A DNA stretch of 64,000 nucleotides, from contig NZ_CP084004.1 in the NCBI RefSeq assembly GCF_020181355.1, forward strand, positions 1,302,001-1,366,000, written 5' to 3'. This DNA comes from Collinsella aerofaciens (GTDB lineage: Bacteria; Actinomycetota; Coriobacteriia; Coriobacteriales; Coriobacteriaceae). This document shows positions 1 through 8,466 of the stretch, in pieces; positions within the stretch are counted from its first letter, which is position 1; the number at the start of each line of letters is the position of its first letter. A model generated the notes under the pieces. That model was given only the letters and a program-made list of their open reading frames with translations. It did not search any database and was not told where the DNA came from. Made by a program: the position numbers and the translations under genes.

Positions 1-1573
1 CGCGATCATCAGCCACCCGGACGCCGGTAAGACCACACTTACCGAGAAGCTGCTGCTCTATACCGGCAGCATCCAGACTGCCGGCTCGGTCAAGGGCAAG
101 AGCTCGGCCAAGCATGCCGTCTCGGACTGGATGGACATCGAGAAGGAGCGCGGTATCTCCGTTACCTCCTCGGTGCTGCAGTTCACCTACAACGGCGCCT
201 GCGTCAACATCCTCGATACCCCCGGCCACCAGGACTTCTCGGAGGATACCTACCGTACCCTTATGGCCGCCGACGCTGCTGTTATGGTCATCGACGGCGC
301 CAAGGGCGTCGAGGCCCAGACCAAAAAGCTCTTTAAGGTCTGTACGCTGCGCCACATTCCCATCTTCACCTTTGTGAACAAGCTCGACCACGAGGCTCGC
401 GATCCGTTTGAGCTCATGGAAGAGATCGAGAACGTCCTGGGTATCAATACGTATCCCATGAACTGGCCGATCGGCAGCGGCCGCAATTTCCGTGGCGTGT
501 TCGACCGTCAGACTCGTCGCGTCATTGCCTTTGAGGGCGACGGCCACGCCAACGCCACCAAGAAGGTCGCCGAGGTCGAGGCCGAGCTGGGCGACCCTGC
601 CATGGATGAGCTCATCGGCGAGGAGAACCATAAGAACCTGATGGACGACATCGAGCTGCTCGATGGCGCCGGCGACGAGCTCGACTTGGATGCCGTGGCC
701 TGCGGCAAGCTGAGCCCGGCGTTCTTTGGCTCGGCGCTCACCAACTTTGGCGTGGAGCCCTTCCTCAAGGAGTTCCTGCGCCTGGCCCCGACGCCGCGTG
801 CCTATACCGATACGCTCACCAGCGAGCCGGTCGATCCCTGCCGCGACGACTTTAGCGGCTTTGTGTTTAAGATCCAGGCCAACATGGACAAGAACCACCG
901 TGACCGCATCGCCTTTGTGCGCATTTGCTCGGGCAAGTTCGAGCGCGGCATGGATGCCTTCCACGTGCAGGGCAACCGCAAACTCAAGCTTGCCACGGGC
1001 ACGTCGATGATGGCCGACGATCGCGCCATCGTGGACGAGGCGTACGCAGGCGATATCGTGGGCCTGTTCGATCCGGGTATCTTTAGCATCGGCGACACTG
1101 TGTGCTCTGGCAAGCGCCACGTGCAGTATCCGCAGATCCCGACGTTTGCCCCCGAGATGTTCGCTCGCATTACGCAGGTCGACACGCTCAAGCGCAAGCA
1201 GTTCGTCAAGGGCATGGAGGAGCTTGCCCAGGAGGGTGCCATCCAGATCTTCCGCGAACTGGGTGCCGGCATGGAGAGCGTCATTGTGGGCGTGGTCGGC
1301 GTGCTGCAGTTTGAGGTGCTCGAGCGCCGCCTCAAGGCCGAGTACCGTGTTGAGGTTCGTCGCCAGCCGCTGCCCTATACGGACATCCGCTGGATCCAGA
1401 ACGACCCCGACACCATCGATATCCCGGGCCTTTCGCTCACGCGCGACACGCTGCGTGTCGAGGACATGCGCGGCGGTAAGCTGCTGCTGTTCACGAGTCC
1501 GTGGAACGTGGATTGGGCAACCGACCACAATCCCGACCTTATCCTGTCGGAGTTTGGCAACGTAGCCTTTTAA
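1..1573 (+). CDS. prfC: Peptide chain release factor 3, 5'-truncated by window edge
   Basis: A GTPase of the EF-G/RF3 family that removes RF1/RF2 from the ribosome after peptide release. The reading frame is open from base 2 and the first residues include the end of the P-loop (HPDAGKTT), so only a short N-terminus is missing; 523 residues remain of a family length near 530. The G3 motif DTPGHQDF and the G4 motif NKLD follow, then the RF3-type domain 2 and C-terminal domain. The switch-region segment SDWMDIEKERGISVTSSV is characteristic of RF3 rather than EF-G. A GC-rich hairpin follows the stop directly, so the gene probably ends its own transcript. Confidence 0.96.
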   Translation, partial: AIISHPDAGKTTLTEKLLLYTGSIQTAGSVKGKSSAKHAVSDWMDIEKERGISVTSSVLQFTYNGACVNILDTPGHQDFSEDTYRTLMAADAAVMVIDGAKGVEAQTKKLFKVCTLRHIPIFTFVNKLDHEARDPFELMEEIENVLGINTYPMNWPIGSGRNFRGVFDRQTRRVIAFEGDGHANATKKVAEVEAELGDPAMDELIGEENHKNLMDDIELLDGAGDELDLDAVACGKLSPAFFGSALTNFGVEPFLKEFLRLAPTPRAYTDTLTSEPVDPCRDDFSGFVFKIQANMDKNHRDRIAFVRICSGKFERGMDAFHVQGNRKLKLATGTSMMADDRAIVDEAYAGDIVGLFDPGIFSIGDTVCSGKRHVQYPQIPTFAPEMFARITQVDTLKRKQFVKGMEELAQEGAIQIFRELGAGMESVIVGVVGVLQFEVLERRLKAEYRVEVRRQPLPYTDIRWIQNDPDTIDIPGLSLTRDTLRVEDMRGGKLLLFTSPWNVDWATDHNPDLILSEFGNVAF

Positions 1574-1579
1574 CGCATC

Positions 1580-1613
1580 GGCGCGGTGGCCCTGCGGGGC
1601 TGCCGCGCCGTTT
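1580..1613 (+). terminator. Hairpin after prfC
   Basis: Arms GGCGCGG (1580-1586) and CCGCGCC (1603-1609) are followed by TTTGCTT. It is a plausible intrinsic terminator between prfC and the transporter gene. Confidence 0.6.
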
Positions 1614-1673
1614 GCTTGCCTTATGCCGTGTGAGCGGCTATTATACCCACCGTCGTCTCAAGACCGGGGCGTC

Positions 1674-1723
1674 CGAGCAGTTCGGGTCCGATATCCTGCT
1701 CGTTAAACCTAAAACCAAAGGAG
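1674..1723 (+). promoter_or_regulatory. Candidate class I preQ1 riboswitch
   Basis: Seen: a 7-bp stem CGAGCAG/CTGCTCG (1674-1680, 1696-1702) with a loop starting TTCGGGTCC, then an A-rich tail ending ACC at 1714-1716, immediately before the Shine-Dalgarno AAAGGAG. Loop GGT (1685-1687) can pair with that ACC to close an H-type pseudoknot. Stem, TTC-initiated loop, A-rich tail and pairing triplet next to the SD match the layout of preQ1-I aptamers. The downstream gene encodes a queuosine-precursor transporter family protein, which is the expected target. Control would be translational. The loop is longer than in the best-known examples, so this remains a candidate. Confidence 0.55.
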
Positions 1724-1729
1724 TACATA

Positions 1730-2452
1730 GTGATCAAGAAGGTCATGGAGGACTACAAGGTCCTGCTGCGGAGCATTCCCGCGGCAACGGTTTCGCTGTT
1801 TTTCGTGAGCGTCATCATGATGAACCTGCTGGCCAACAAAGAGCTTATCAGCCTGCCGTATCTGGCACTCGACTGCGGCTTTGTGGTGAGCTGGGTTTCT
1901 TTTTTGTGCCAGGACATGATCTGCAAGCGTTTTGGCGCCAAGGCGTCCATTAAAATCTCTATCCTCGCGCTGCTGGTCAACCTCGCTGTCAGCCTGTGCT
2001 TTTGGACGTGCTCGCTCACGCCCGGCATGTGGGGCGCTTACTACGACACGGGCATGATCGAGGTCAACAACGCCCTTAACGCCACCATCGGCGGCACCTG
2101 GTACGTGGTGTTGGGCTCTTCGCTGGCAATGCTCGTTTCTGCCGTGGTTAACTCCACGCTCAACCAGTCGCTCGGCCGTATGCTCAAAAAGAATAACTTT
2201 GCGAGCTTCGCCTTCCGCTCCTATGTGTCTACGGGCGTTGGCCAGTTTATCGACAACCTGGTCTTTGCCATTGTGGTGAGCCACACGTTCTTTGGTTGGA
2301 CCTGGGTGCAGGTCCTTATGTGCTCGCTGACGGGTGCCGTCGCCGAGCTGCTGTGCGAAGTCTTCCTGAGCCCCGTGGGCTACAAGGTTGTGCGCGGCTG
2401 GGAGCGCGAGAATGTGGGCTCCGAGTACCTCGAGCGCCACGCAACCGCCTAA
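1730..2452 (+). CDS. VUT/YhhQ family queuosine-precursor transporter
   Basis: A 240-residue integral membrane protein with about six hydrophobic segments, of the DUF165/VUT family whose E. coli member YhhQ imports queuosine precursors. Landmarks are the conserved CQDMICKRFG segment near residues 59-68 and the late GVGQFIDNLVF segment, where polar residues lie inside a membrane helix. It starts with GTG, seven bases after AAAGGAG. It sits behind the candidate preQ1 element, which supports a precursor-import role. The SDR gene begins 9 bp after its stop, so the two probably share a transcript. Substrate is inferred from family and context. Confidence 0.8.
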   Translation: MIKKVMEDYKVLLRSIPAATVSLFFVSVIMMNLLANKELISLPYLALDCGFVVSWVSFLCQDMICKRFGAKASIKISILALLVNLAVSLCFWTCSLTPGMWGAYYDTGMIEVNNALNATIGGTWYVVLGSSLAMLVSAVVNSTLNQSLGRMLKKNNFASFAFRSYVSTGVGQFIDNLVFAIVVSHTFFGWTWVQVLMCSLTGAVAELLCEVFLSPVGYKVVRGWERENVGSEYLERHATA

Positions 2453-2461
2453 GGAGCAAGT

Positions 2462-3142
2462 ATGCGGGTTTTGATCACGGGCGCTTCGGGCGGTATCGGA
2501 GCCGCGTGCGTGCAGCGCTTTTTGGACGAGGGCCACGAGGTCGTGGGCTTTGACCTGCTGCCGGCGGCGATCGAACACGAGCGCTACCGCCATCTGATCG
2601 TTGATGTACGCGAGCCTAACTCGTTTCCAGGCGATATTGAACCCCAGGTAATCGTGAACGTTGCCGGTACGCAGGATTCGGCCGACGACATCGCCGCCAA
2701 CCTGCGTGGCACCATCAACGTGACCGAGCGCTATGCCTTTGTGGGGGAGGGGCTTGCCGCCAAGCCGGCGCCGGCTATTAAATCCGTGGTCAATGTGGGG
2801 TCGGCGAGCGGGCATACGGGATCGGAGTTTCCCGCCTATGCCGCCAGCAAGGGCGGCGTTATCGCCTACACCAAGAACCTTGCAAACCGCCTGGCACCGC
2901 AGGCCATCGCCAACAGTGTGGACCCGGGCGGCGTTATCACGCCGCTCAACCGTTGTGTGATGGAAGACGAGCACCTGTGGAACCAGATTATGGAGCTCAC
3001 ACCGCTTAAGCGCTGGGCAACCGCCCAAGAGATCGCCGAGTGGATCTACTTTGTGGGCGTGACCAACCGGTTTATGACCGGGCAGAGTCTGTTGATCGAT
3101 GGCGGCGAGGCTGGCCGCACACAATTTATTTGGCCCGAATAG
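2462..3142 (+). CDS. SDR family NAD(P)-dependent oxidoreductase
   Basis: A 226-residue short-chain dehydrogenase/reductase. The N-terminal Rossmann motif TGASGGIG (residues 6-13), the NVAG segment and the catalytic Ser and YAASK (YxxxK) motifs are all present, followed by the usual PGG segment after the active site and a C-terminal GQSLLIDGG. The protein is at the short end of the classical SDR range. It has its own SD (AAGGAG) overlapping the end of the transporter gene region. Substrate cannot be told from sequence; closeness to the transporter does not by itself imply a queuosine role. A strong terminator follows. Confidence 0.88.
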   Translation: MRVLITGASGGIGAACVQRFLDEGHEVVGFDLLPAAIEHERYRHLIVDVREPNSFPGDIEPQVIVNVAGTQDSADDIAANLRGTINVTERYAFVGEGLAAKPAPAIKSVVNVGSASGHTGSEFPAYAASKGGVIAYTKNLANRLAPQAIANSVDPGGVITPLNRCVMEDEHLWNQIMELTPLKRWATAQEIAEWIYFVGVTNRFMTGQSLLIDGGEAGRTQFIWPE

Positions 3143-3146
3143 GAAG

Positions 3147-3179
3147 CGCGCCCGATGGAAAGCCGTCGGGCGCGTTTTT
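3147..3179 (+). terminator. Intrinsic terminator after the SDR gene
   Basis: A 9-bp perfect stem CGCGCCCGA/TCGGGCGCG is followed by TTTTT at 3175-3179. It lies between convergent genes (SDR on + and ung on -). Confidence 0.85.
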
Positions 3180-3192
3180 GATGCATCGATTT

Positions 3193-3918
3193 TTAGCCGA
3201 GGCAAGTCCAGTTGACGGGGGTCAAGCCGTGCTGTTCGAGTAGCCGATTGGCTGCCGAGAAGGGGCGCGACCCTATAAAAGCGGGGAGTTCTGCCGTGGC
3301 ACGGTTGGCCGAAAGCGGCGAGGGGTGCGTGGAGGCCAGACAGAACTTATCGGTTGCCTTGACCGCACCAGTTGCGACGAGCTTACCTTCGACCATCTGC
3401 TGGGCAAAGCGGCCCCATGCCAAAAAGACGACCGGTTGGGGCAGCTGGCAGCAGCGTTCGATAATGTAGTCGGTGAGCGTGTTCCAGCCAAGCTTGGCGT
3501 GCGAGTTAGCGGCATGCTCGCGCACGGTGAGCGTAGTGTTGAGGAGCAGGACGCCCTGTTGTGCCCATGGTGTTAGATCTCCCGTGGCGGGAATGGGACA
3601 ACCCAGATCGGCTTTGAGTTCCTTATAGATGTTGCGCAGGCTCGGTGGCAACTTGGTTTGCGTCGCGGCGACCGAGAACGACAGTCCCATTGCCTGGTTG
3701 GGTCCGTGATAGGGGTCCTGACCCAAGATGACAACTTTGACCTGGTCGGCCGGCGTGTAGGCGAGGGCATTGAGGATGTCGTCTTGTGCCGGGTAGATGG
3801 TCTGCTCGGCACGCAAAAGGGCGATACGCTCGAGCAGCTGGTTCGTAGTGTCACGTACCGGCTGCGGCGCATCGCCCAACCAAGTTGCTATGTTGCGGTC
3901 GCGGGTCGCGGCGTCCAT
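3193..3918 (-). CDS. ung: Uracil-DNA glycosylase, family 1
   Basis: Excises uracil from DNA in base-excision repair. The 241-residue protein has the water-activating motif GQDPYHGP with catalytic Asp at about residue 68, the LLLNTTLTV segment, and the minor-groove loop HPSPLS with catalytic His at about residue 198. Length is normal for the family. The start is ATG preceded by a GGAG-type ribosome site. It is transcribed toward the SDR terminator and appears monocistronic. Nothing unusual is seen. Confidence 0.96.
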   Translation of the reverse strand: MDAATRDRNIATWLGDAPQPVRDTTNQLLERIALLRAEQTIYPAQDDILNALAYTPADQVKVVILGQDPYHGPNQAMGLSFSVAATQTKLPPSLRNIYKELKADLGCPIPATGDLTPWAQQGVLLLNTTLTVREHAANSHAKLGWNTLTDYIIERCCQLPQPVVFLAWGRFAQQMVEGKLVATGAVKATDKFCLASTHPSPLSANRATAELPAFIGSRPFSAANRLLEQHGLTPVNWTCLG

Positions 3919-4006
3919 GGGGCTCCTTTACGTCAGATGCTCTGCTGGCATCTATTGTAAAGGCGCACCGGTTGCCTTTATGCCGCGGCTGTATGAAGAG
4001 TGGGGT

Positions 4007-4909
4007 CTACGAGACGTGCTCGGGCGCTCCTGCCATGCGAGCCTGTCCATGTGCGCGGAGGCGCGGAAGCTCGACGGTTGCTACCATGACGCCGGTGAGG
4101 ATGAGGGCGGCGCCAAAGAAGGCGATGGGGCTTAGGACCTCGCCGACCAGGAAGAAGGAGAAGACGGCAGAGCAGACCGGCTCGAGTGAGAAAGCGAAGC
4201 CGGTGGTCTCGGCGGGCACGTGGGGCTGCACGAGCGTCTGGGTGATAAAGCCGTAGGCAGAGCAGATGAGTGCGAGCGCGAAGACAACGACGATCTCGTT
4301 AGGCGTGCCGGGAAGCGTGAAGCCGCCAAAGGTGAATGCGGCGATGCCAGAGAACAGGCCGCCAAAGCCCAGCTGCCAAACACCCAGAGCAAGCGGATTG
4401 ACATCTTCGACAAAGCGCTTCGCCACAATGATATGGCCGGCATAGACAAAAGCGGAGAGCAGCATGATGATCGCGCCGGGATTCAGGCTGGTAAAGTCGG
4501 CGCCCGAGAGCAGCAGCATGCCGCAGGTGACGATGGCGGTGCCGACAAGCACTTTGCGTTCGGGGGCGCGGCGCAGCAGGGCGGCGTTGGCAAACGGCAC
4601 GATCACGACCGTCAGGCTCTGCAAAAAGCCGGCAGTGGAGGCGGAGGTGAGGCTGGAGCCCAGGCACATGCAGGTGAGCTCGGTTGCCATAATGGCGCCG
4701 ATGATGGCGGCGCGGACCATAAGGTCGCGGTTGATACGGAACGCGCGCTTGTGGAAGAGCAGCAGGCAGGCCACAAAGGCGATGATGCAGCGTAGCGCGA
4801 CGATACTCGTGGCATTCATGCTGTCCATACCGATCTTCATGAGGGGATACGAAAAGCCCCATGCGACGGGAACGGAAAATGAGAGCGCGATTGCTTTTTT
4901 GCGATCCAT
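4007..4909 (-). CDS. DMT-superfamily transporter, EamA domains
   Basis: A 300-residue membrane protein with ten predicted hydrophobic segments arranged as two EamA repeats. The first begins at the N-terminus (WGFSYPLMK motif) and the second near residue 150. Family members export amino acids, metabolites or drugs, and the substrate cannot be assigned here. The gene is divergent from a LysR regulator at 5068, an arrangement in which the regulator usually controls the pump. A second EamA/LysR divergent pair occurs at 35470-37357. The start ATG is preceded by an AAAGGAG site. Confidence 0.88.
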   Translation of the reverse strand: MDRKKAIALSFSVPVAWGFSYPLMKIGMDSMNATSIVALRCIIAFVACLLLFHKRAFRINRDLMVRAAIIGAIMATELTCMCLGSSLTSASTAGFLQSLTVVIVPFANAALLRRAPERKVLVGTAIVTCGMLLLSGADFTSLNPGAIIMLLSAFVYAGHIIVAKRFVEDVNPLALGVWQLGFGGLFSGIAAFTFGGFTLPGTPNEIVVVFALALICSAYGFITQTLVQPHVPAETTGFAFSLEPVCSAVFSFFLVGEVLSPIAFFGAALILTGVMVATVELPRLRAHGQARMAGAPEHVS

Positions 4910-5030
4910 GGGACTCCTTTTGTTACAGAACGGTTTCGCACAAAGGATTCTGCTCCCAGATTTGGATGTAGTAAAGCGAATGTATCTTCAGTACGATTAA
5001 GAAATACTAAAGTGAGTGCGAAAAGCGCTG

Positions 5031-5044
5031 GCAAAACGTTTTGC
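5031..5044. promoter_or_regulatory. 14-bp perfect palindrome in the EamA/lysR intergenic region
   Basis: GCAAAACGTTTTGC lies 24 bp before the lysR start, inside the 158-bp divergent promoter region. It could be the operator of the adjacent LysR protein or of a LacI-type protein; the CG centre resembles LacI sites. Function is inferred from position only. Confidence 0.4.
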
Positions 5045-5067
5045 GGCTGCATTGATATGGAGGCACG

Positions 5068-5934
5068 ATGGCATCGCGGTATCAGATTGTTTGTATGGTA
5101 GTCGATCGCGGCAGCCTTAAAGGCGCGGCGGACGAGCTGGGCTATACGCAAAGCGCGGTGAGCCAAGCCGTCAAGGCACTCGAGCGCGAGCTGGGTACCA
5201 CGCTTATCGAGCGCGGAAAGCAGGGCGTTTCGCTTACGCGCGACGGTAAACAATATCTGCCGTACCTGCGCCAGATTGTGACCGCCGAGGCCGAGCTCGA
5301 GGGCAAGCGCCAGGAGCTGCTGGGGCTTTCGTCGACCGACATTCGCATCGCGACGTTTACCAACGTGAGTCGTACCGTGCTGCCGCGTGTGATCCGCGAC
5401 TTTGGTGCGCTGCACCCGGGCGTACGCTTCACCCTCAAGCAGGGCGATTACACGCGCAACGCTCAATGGGTGCACGATGGCGTGGTTGATTTTTGTTTTA
5501 CAGCACGCGGATTTACCGCTGGGCTCGAGAAGCGCGTCGTCTATCACGACGAGTTGGTAGCATTGTTGCCGGCCGCGCATCCGCTGACGGCAAAGGAAAA
5601 GGTGACACTCGCTGACCTGGCGTCCGAGCCGTTTGTGCTGCTGGATGAGGGCGAACAGAGTCTGGTACTCGATGCATTCGCAACGCACGGGCTGTCGCCG
5701 CACGTGACGAGTGAGGTGACCGACGACTACACCATCATGGCGATGGTGGAGGAGGGCCTAGGCGTGAGCATGCTGTATCGCCGTACCGTTGAGGGCATGC
5801 GAGCCGATATTCGTGTGCGGCCCATCGTGCATGCCCCCTCGCGCGACGTGGTGGCCGCCTGGCGCAGCTGGGACACCATGCCCATCGCCACGAGGCGCTT
5901 TATCGACTATATGAGCTCACATATTGTCAATTAA
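5068..5934 (+). CDS. LysR family transcriptional regulator
   Basis: A 288-residue LysR-type regulator. The N-terminal winged helix-turn-helix includes the sequence GSLKGAADELGYTQSAVSQA at about residues 14-33, followed by the linker helix and a periplasmic-binding-like effector domain. It starts with ATG behind a GGAGG site. Divergent from the EamA transporter, it probably regulates that gene. Its ligand is unknown. It resembles the protein encoded at 36500-37357, which also faces an EamA gene. Both carry the segment DDY(T/A)IMAMVE(E/D)GLGVS in the effector domain. Confidence 0.92.
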   Translation: MASRYQIVCMVVDRGSLKGAADELGYTQSAVSQAVKALERELGTTLIERGKQGVSLTRDGKQYLPYLRQIVTAEAELEGKRQELLGLSSTDIRIATFTNVSRTVLPRVIRDFGALHPGVRFTLKQGDYTRNAQWVHDGVVDFCFTARGFTAGLEKRVVYHDELVALLPAAHPLTAKEKVTLADLASEPFVLLDEGEQSLVLDAFATHGLSPHVTSEVTDDYTIMAMVEEGLGVSMLYRRTVEGMRADIRVRPIVHAPSRDVVAAWRSWDTMPIATRRFIDYMSSHIVN

Positions 5935-5961
5935 TGACTGGCGTGGCGTTGAGTGCGGTGT

Positions 5962-7344
5962 TTAGCGGGCTGTCGCTTTGGCTTGGGTGGCGCGATAGGT
6001 GCGTGCCGGGTGGCAGAGTAGTACCGCCACGACCATAAAGAACGCCGTGGTGCCCAGGCTGATGGGATAGACCATCATGATGTTCGCAAAGGTGCGGAAG
6101 TGCGGGAACACGCAGAACACCCAATAGAAGCGGATGCCACAGACGCAGATCATGGTGATGAGGGCGGGCGTGAGCGAGATACCAAAGCCGCGCAGGTAGC
6201 CTGACATGTTTTCGTAGAACATGCTAAAGGCGTACGCCGGGAAGATCGAGCACACGCGGATATAGCCGATCGAGACGATATTGGGATCGCTGTTGAACAG
6301 CGATAGGATCTCGCGCCCCAAGCCGACAATAACGATAATTGTGGTGAGCGCGACGATACCACCTTCGACCAGGCAGACCTTGAGCGTTTTGGTGCAGCGG
6401 TCGATCTGGCGGGCACCGTGGTTTTGTCCCACAAAGGTGGTGCAAGCCTGGCTAAAGCTGTTGAGCAGGTTGTAGCACACATACTCTAGACTCATGGCGG
6501 CGCTCGATGCCGCCATGACTTCGGTGCCCAGGCTGTTGATGGCAGACTGGATGATGATGTTGGCGACGGCAAAGACGGCGCTTTGGATGCCGGCGGGCAG
6601 GCCGATCTTGACGATGCGCTTGAGGGCGACGGGGTCGATAGCCAGGTCGCGTAGGGTGACGCGGACGACGGAGTCGGTCTTGAGCAGGCGGATAAAGAGT
6701 GTAGCGGCACTGACGGTGTAGGCGATGGCGGTGGCGATGGCGACGCCCGCGACGCCCCAGTGGAGTACGGGGACAAAGATGAGATCCAGGCCAATGTTGA
6801 GGACGGTGGACACGGCAAGCGCCTGCAGCGGCATGCGGGTGATGCCGACGGAGCGGAAGATCGCGGCCTCAAAGTTGTAGAGCAAGATCGAGGGCATGCT
6901 CAGCAAAAAGACGCGCAGGTAGAGCGAAGCGAGCGGCATGGTCTCGGCGGGAACGTTGAGCGCGGCGAGCATGGGCTCGGCAAAGATCTCGCCCAGTGCG
7001 ATGACGACAAAGCCCACGAGCGCCATTAAAATCGAGGTATGGACGGCGCGTTTGACCATGTTCTGATCGTTGCGGCCGATAGCGTTGGCGATGACCACGT
7101 TGGAGCCAAGCGACATGCCAATAAACAGGTTGAGCATAAGACTGGTAAGCGGAACATTGGAGCCGACCGCCGCCATGGCGAGGGTTCCCTGGTCGCCCGA
7201 GAAGTTACCGATGATGACCGTGGCGATGAGGTTTGACAGCTGCTCCAAGATGCTCGTGGCGGCCACGGGGAAGGCGAACAGGGGAATATTGCGCCACAGC
7301 GAGCCGGTGGTCATGTCAATGTGCTTAGATACGGTATCAGCCAT
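5962..7344 (-). CDS. MATE family efflux transporter
   Basis: A 460-residue membrane protein with the two-fold repeat of about six hydrophobic segments each that typifies MATE exporters. Early in the sequence lie FPVAATSILEQL and the segment NLFIGMSLGSNVVIANAIGR, which match the conserved first-repeat motifs. These pumps exchange cationic drugs or metabolites for protons or sodium; the substrate is unknown. It is convergent with lysR, with 27 bp between the stops. The upstream region contains a large palindromic repeat (7406-7466). Confidence 0.92.
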   Translation of the reverse strand: MADTVSKHIDMTTGSLWRNIPLFAFPVAATSILEQLSNLIATVIIGNFSGDQGTLAMAAVGSNVPLTSLMLNLFIGMSLGSNVVIANAIGRNDQNMVKRAVHTSILMALVGFVVIALGEIFAEPMLAALNVPAETMPLASLYLRVFLLSMPSILLYNFEAAIFRSVGITRMPLQALAVSTVLNIGLDLIFVPVLHWGVAGVAIATAIAYTVSAATLFIRLLKTDSVVRVTLRDLAIDPVALKRIVKIGLPAGIQSAVFAVANIIIQSAINSLGTEVMAASSAAMSLEYVCYNLLNSFSQACTTFVGQNHGARQIDRCTKTLKVCLVEGGIVALTTIIVIVGLGREILSLFNSDPNIVSIGYIRVCSIFPAYAFSMFYENMSGYLRGFGISLTPALITMICVCGIRFYWVFCVFPHFRTFANIMMVYPISLGTTAFFMVVAVLLCHPARTYRATQAKATAR

Positions 7345-7405
7345 ACGCTCTCAATCTCTAATATGCTCTTTCGTGCTTATTTGCGCAGATGATGATACTC
7401 CTAAT

Positions 7406-7466
7406 CGACTAGTCATTGGGGACGTTCTTAAACGACTAGTCATTCAAAAACGTCCCCAATGACTAG
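7406..7466. repeat. Palindromic repeat with 18-bp perfect arms (GGGGAC family)
   Basis: Perfect inverted repeats at 7409-7426 and 7449-7466 flank a 22-bp centre. Inside it, CGACTAGTCATT occurs twice as a direct repeat (7406-7417 and 7433-7444). The run GTCATTGGGGACGTTCTTAAA recurs at 42389, so this is a dispersed element. It lies between the divergent MATE and rlmA genes. Keep it apart from ordinary terminators, since there is no T-tract. Confidence 0.8.
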
Positions 7467-7522
7467 GTGGGGAAGGCGTGAGACAATGGTGGGCGTTGTG
7501 TTGTTCGCGCTAAGGAGTTGCC

Positions 7523-8338
7523 ATGTTGTTGTGTCCCGTTTGCCATGAGCCGTTGGTGGACGATGAGCGTGGGGCCGCATGTGCGGGCGGACACCGGTTT
7601 GACCGTGCGCGCGAGGGTTATCTATATCTACTGCGCTCGTCCAAGAGCGGCGACTCCATGGGCGATCCCAAGTCGCAGGCGCGCAGCCGTCGTGACTTTT
7701 TGAACCGTGGATACTACGCGCCGTTGCGCGATGCGATGGTCGAGCTGGTGCGCAAGCAGGTGTCTGGGCGCGCCACGTCTGCGAACGGCCCCATGACGCT
7801 GCTCGATATTTGCTGTGGCGAGGGCTATTACACCAGTGCCATGGGCGCGGCGCCGGGCGTAGATGCTTACGGTTTTGACCTGGGCAAGGAGATGGTGCGC
7901 CTGGCCGCCAAGCGCGGCGATGCGACCTACTTCGTGGCCAACATGAAGGACATCCCCGTGGCCGATGGCGCCTTCGATATGGTGACCGAGCTCTTTGCCC
8001 CCTTTAACGAACGCGAGTTTGCCCGCGTGCTGGCGCCGGAGGGTTCGCTCTACACCGTGGTGCCGGGTGCTCGTCACCTCTTTGGGCTCAAGGAGGTACT
8101 CTACGACACGCCGTACCTTAACGATGAGAAGCTGCCGAAGACCACCGAGCTCGAGTTGGTCGGAACGCAGCGGGTGTCTGCGAATATTACACTTCAGACC
8201 CAGGCCGACATCGAGGCGGTGTTCCAGATGACGCCGTACTACTACCGCACGCGCCCCGCCGACAAAGAGCGCTTGGCAAACCTCGATACCCTTCAGACTG
8301 ACATCGACTTCATCATCGCCGAGTACCGCCACGGCTAA
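7523..8338 (+). CDS. rlmA: RlmA family 23S rRNA (guanine-N1)-methyltransferase
   Basis: A 271-residue SAM-dependent methyltransferase of the RlmA family, which methylates N1 of a guanine in helix 35 of 23S rRNA (G745 or G748). An N-terminal zinc-binding segment has CPVC (residues 4-7), a further Cys and GHRFDRAREGYLYLL. The family signature GDSMGDPKSQARSRRDFL follows, and motif I of the Rossmann fold reads LDICCGEGYY at about residue 93. The start ATG is preceded by AAGGAG. Whether it is RlmAI or RlmAII cannot be decided; in some bacteria RlmAII contributes to tylosin resistance. Confidence 0.85.
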   Translation: MLLCPVCHEPLVDDERGAACAGGHRFDRAREGYLYLLRSSKSGDSMGDPKSQARSRRDFLNRGYYAPLRDAMVELVRKQVSGRATSANGPMTLLDICCGEGYYTSAMGAAPGVDAYGFDLGKEMVRLAAKRGDATYFVANMKDIPVADGAFDMVTELFAPFNEREFARVLAPEGSLYTVVPGARHLFGLKEVLYDTPYLNDEKLPKTTELELVGTQRVSANITLQTQADIEAVFQMTPYYYRTRPADKERLANLDTLQTDIDFIIAEYRHG

Positions 8339-8340
8339 CA

Positions 8341-8375
8341 ACCTGCCAAAAAGGGACAGGTTTATTTTGGTAGGT
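8341..8375. repeat. Palindromic repeat, GGGAC-core family, copy with CTGCC arms
   Basis: Arms ACCTGCCAAAA and TTTTGGTAGGT surround AGGGACAGGTTTA. The first 30 bases are identical to those at 24371-24400. It starts two bases after the rlmA stop codon. One arm base differs from perfect but still allows a G-U pair in RNA. Confidence 0.8.
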
Positions 8376-8392
8376 TTTATCTGGGCAAACGC

Positions 8393-8430
8393 AAAGGGCC
8401 GACCGCGGAGATGCGCGATCGGCCCTTTTT
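8393..8430. terminator. Bidirectional terminator
   Basis: AAAGGGCCGA (8393-8402) and TCGGCCCTTTTT (8419-8430) form a 10-bp stem with a T-tract on + and an A-tract on the other side. It serves convergent rlmA and the membrane protein gene. Confidence 0.85.
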
Positions 8431-8466
8431 AGTTGCTTGGCTGCAGAGGTTATGAGAAGCGAGCGC

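Noticed and set aside
1709-3205. 498-codon open frame on the minus strand over the transporter and SDR genes
   Set aside because: Antisense to two well-supported genes, with no SD and a composition of a shadow frame (rich in His, Arg and Ala).
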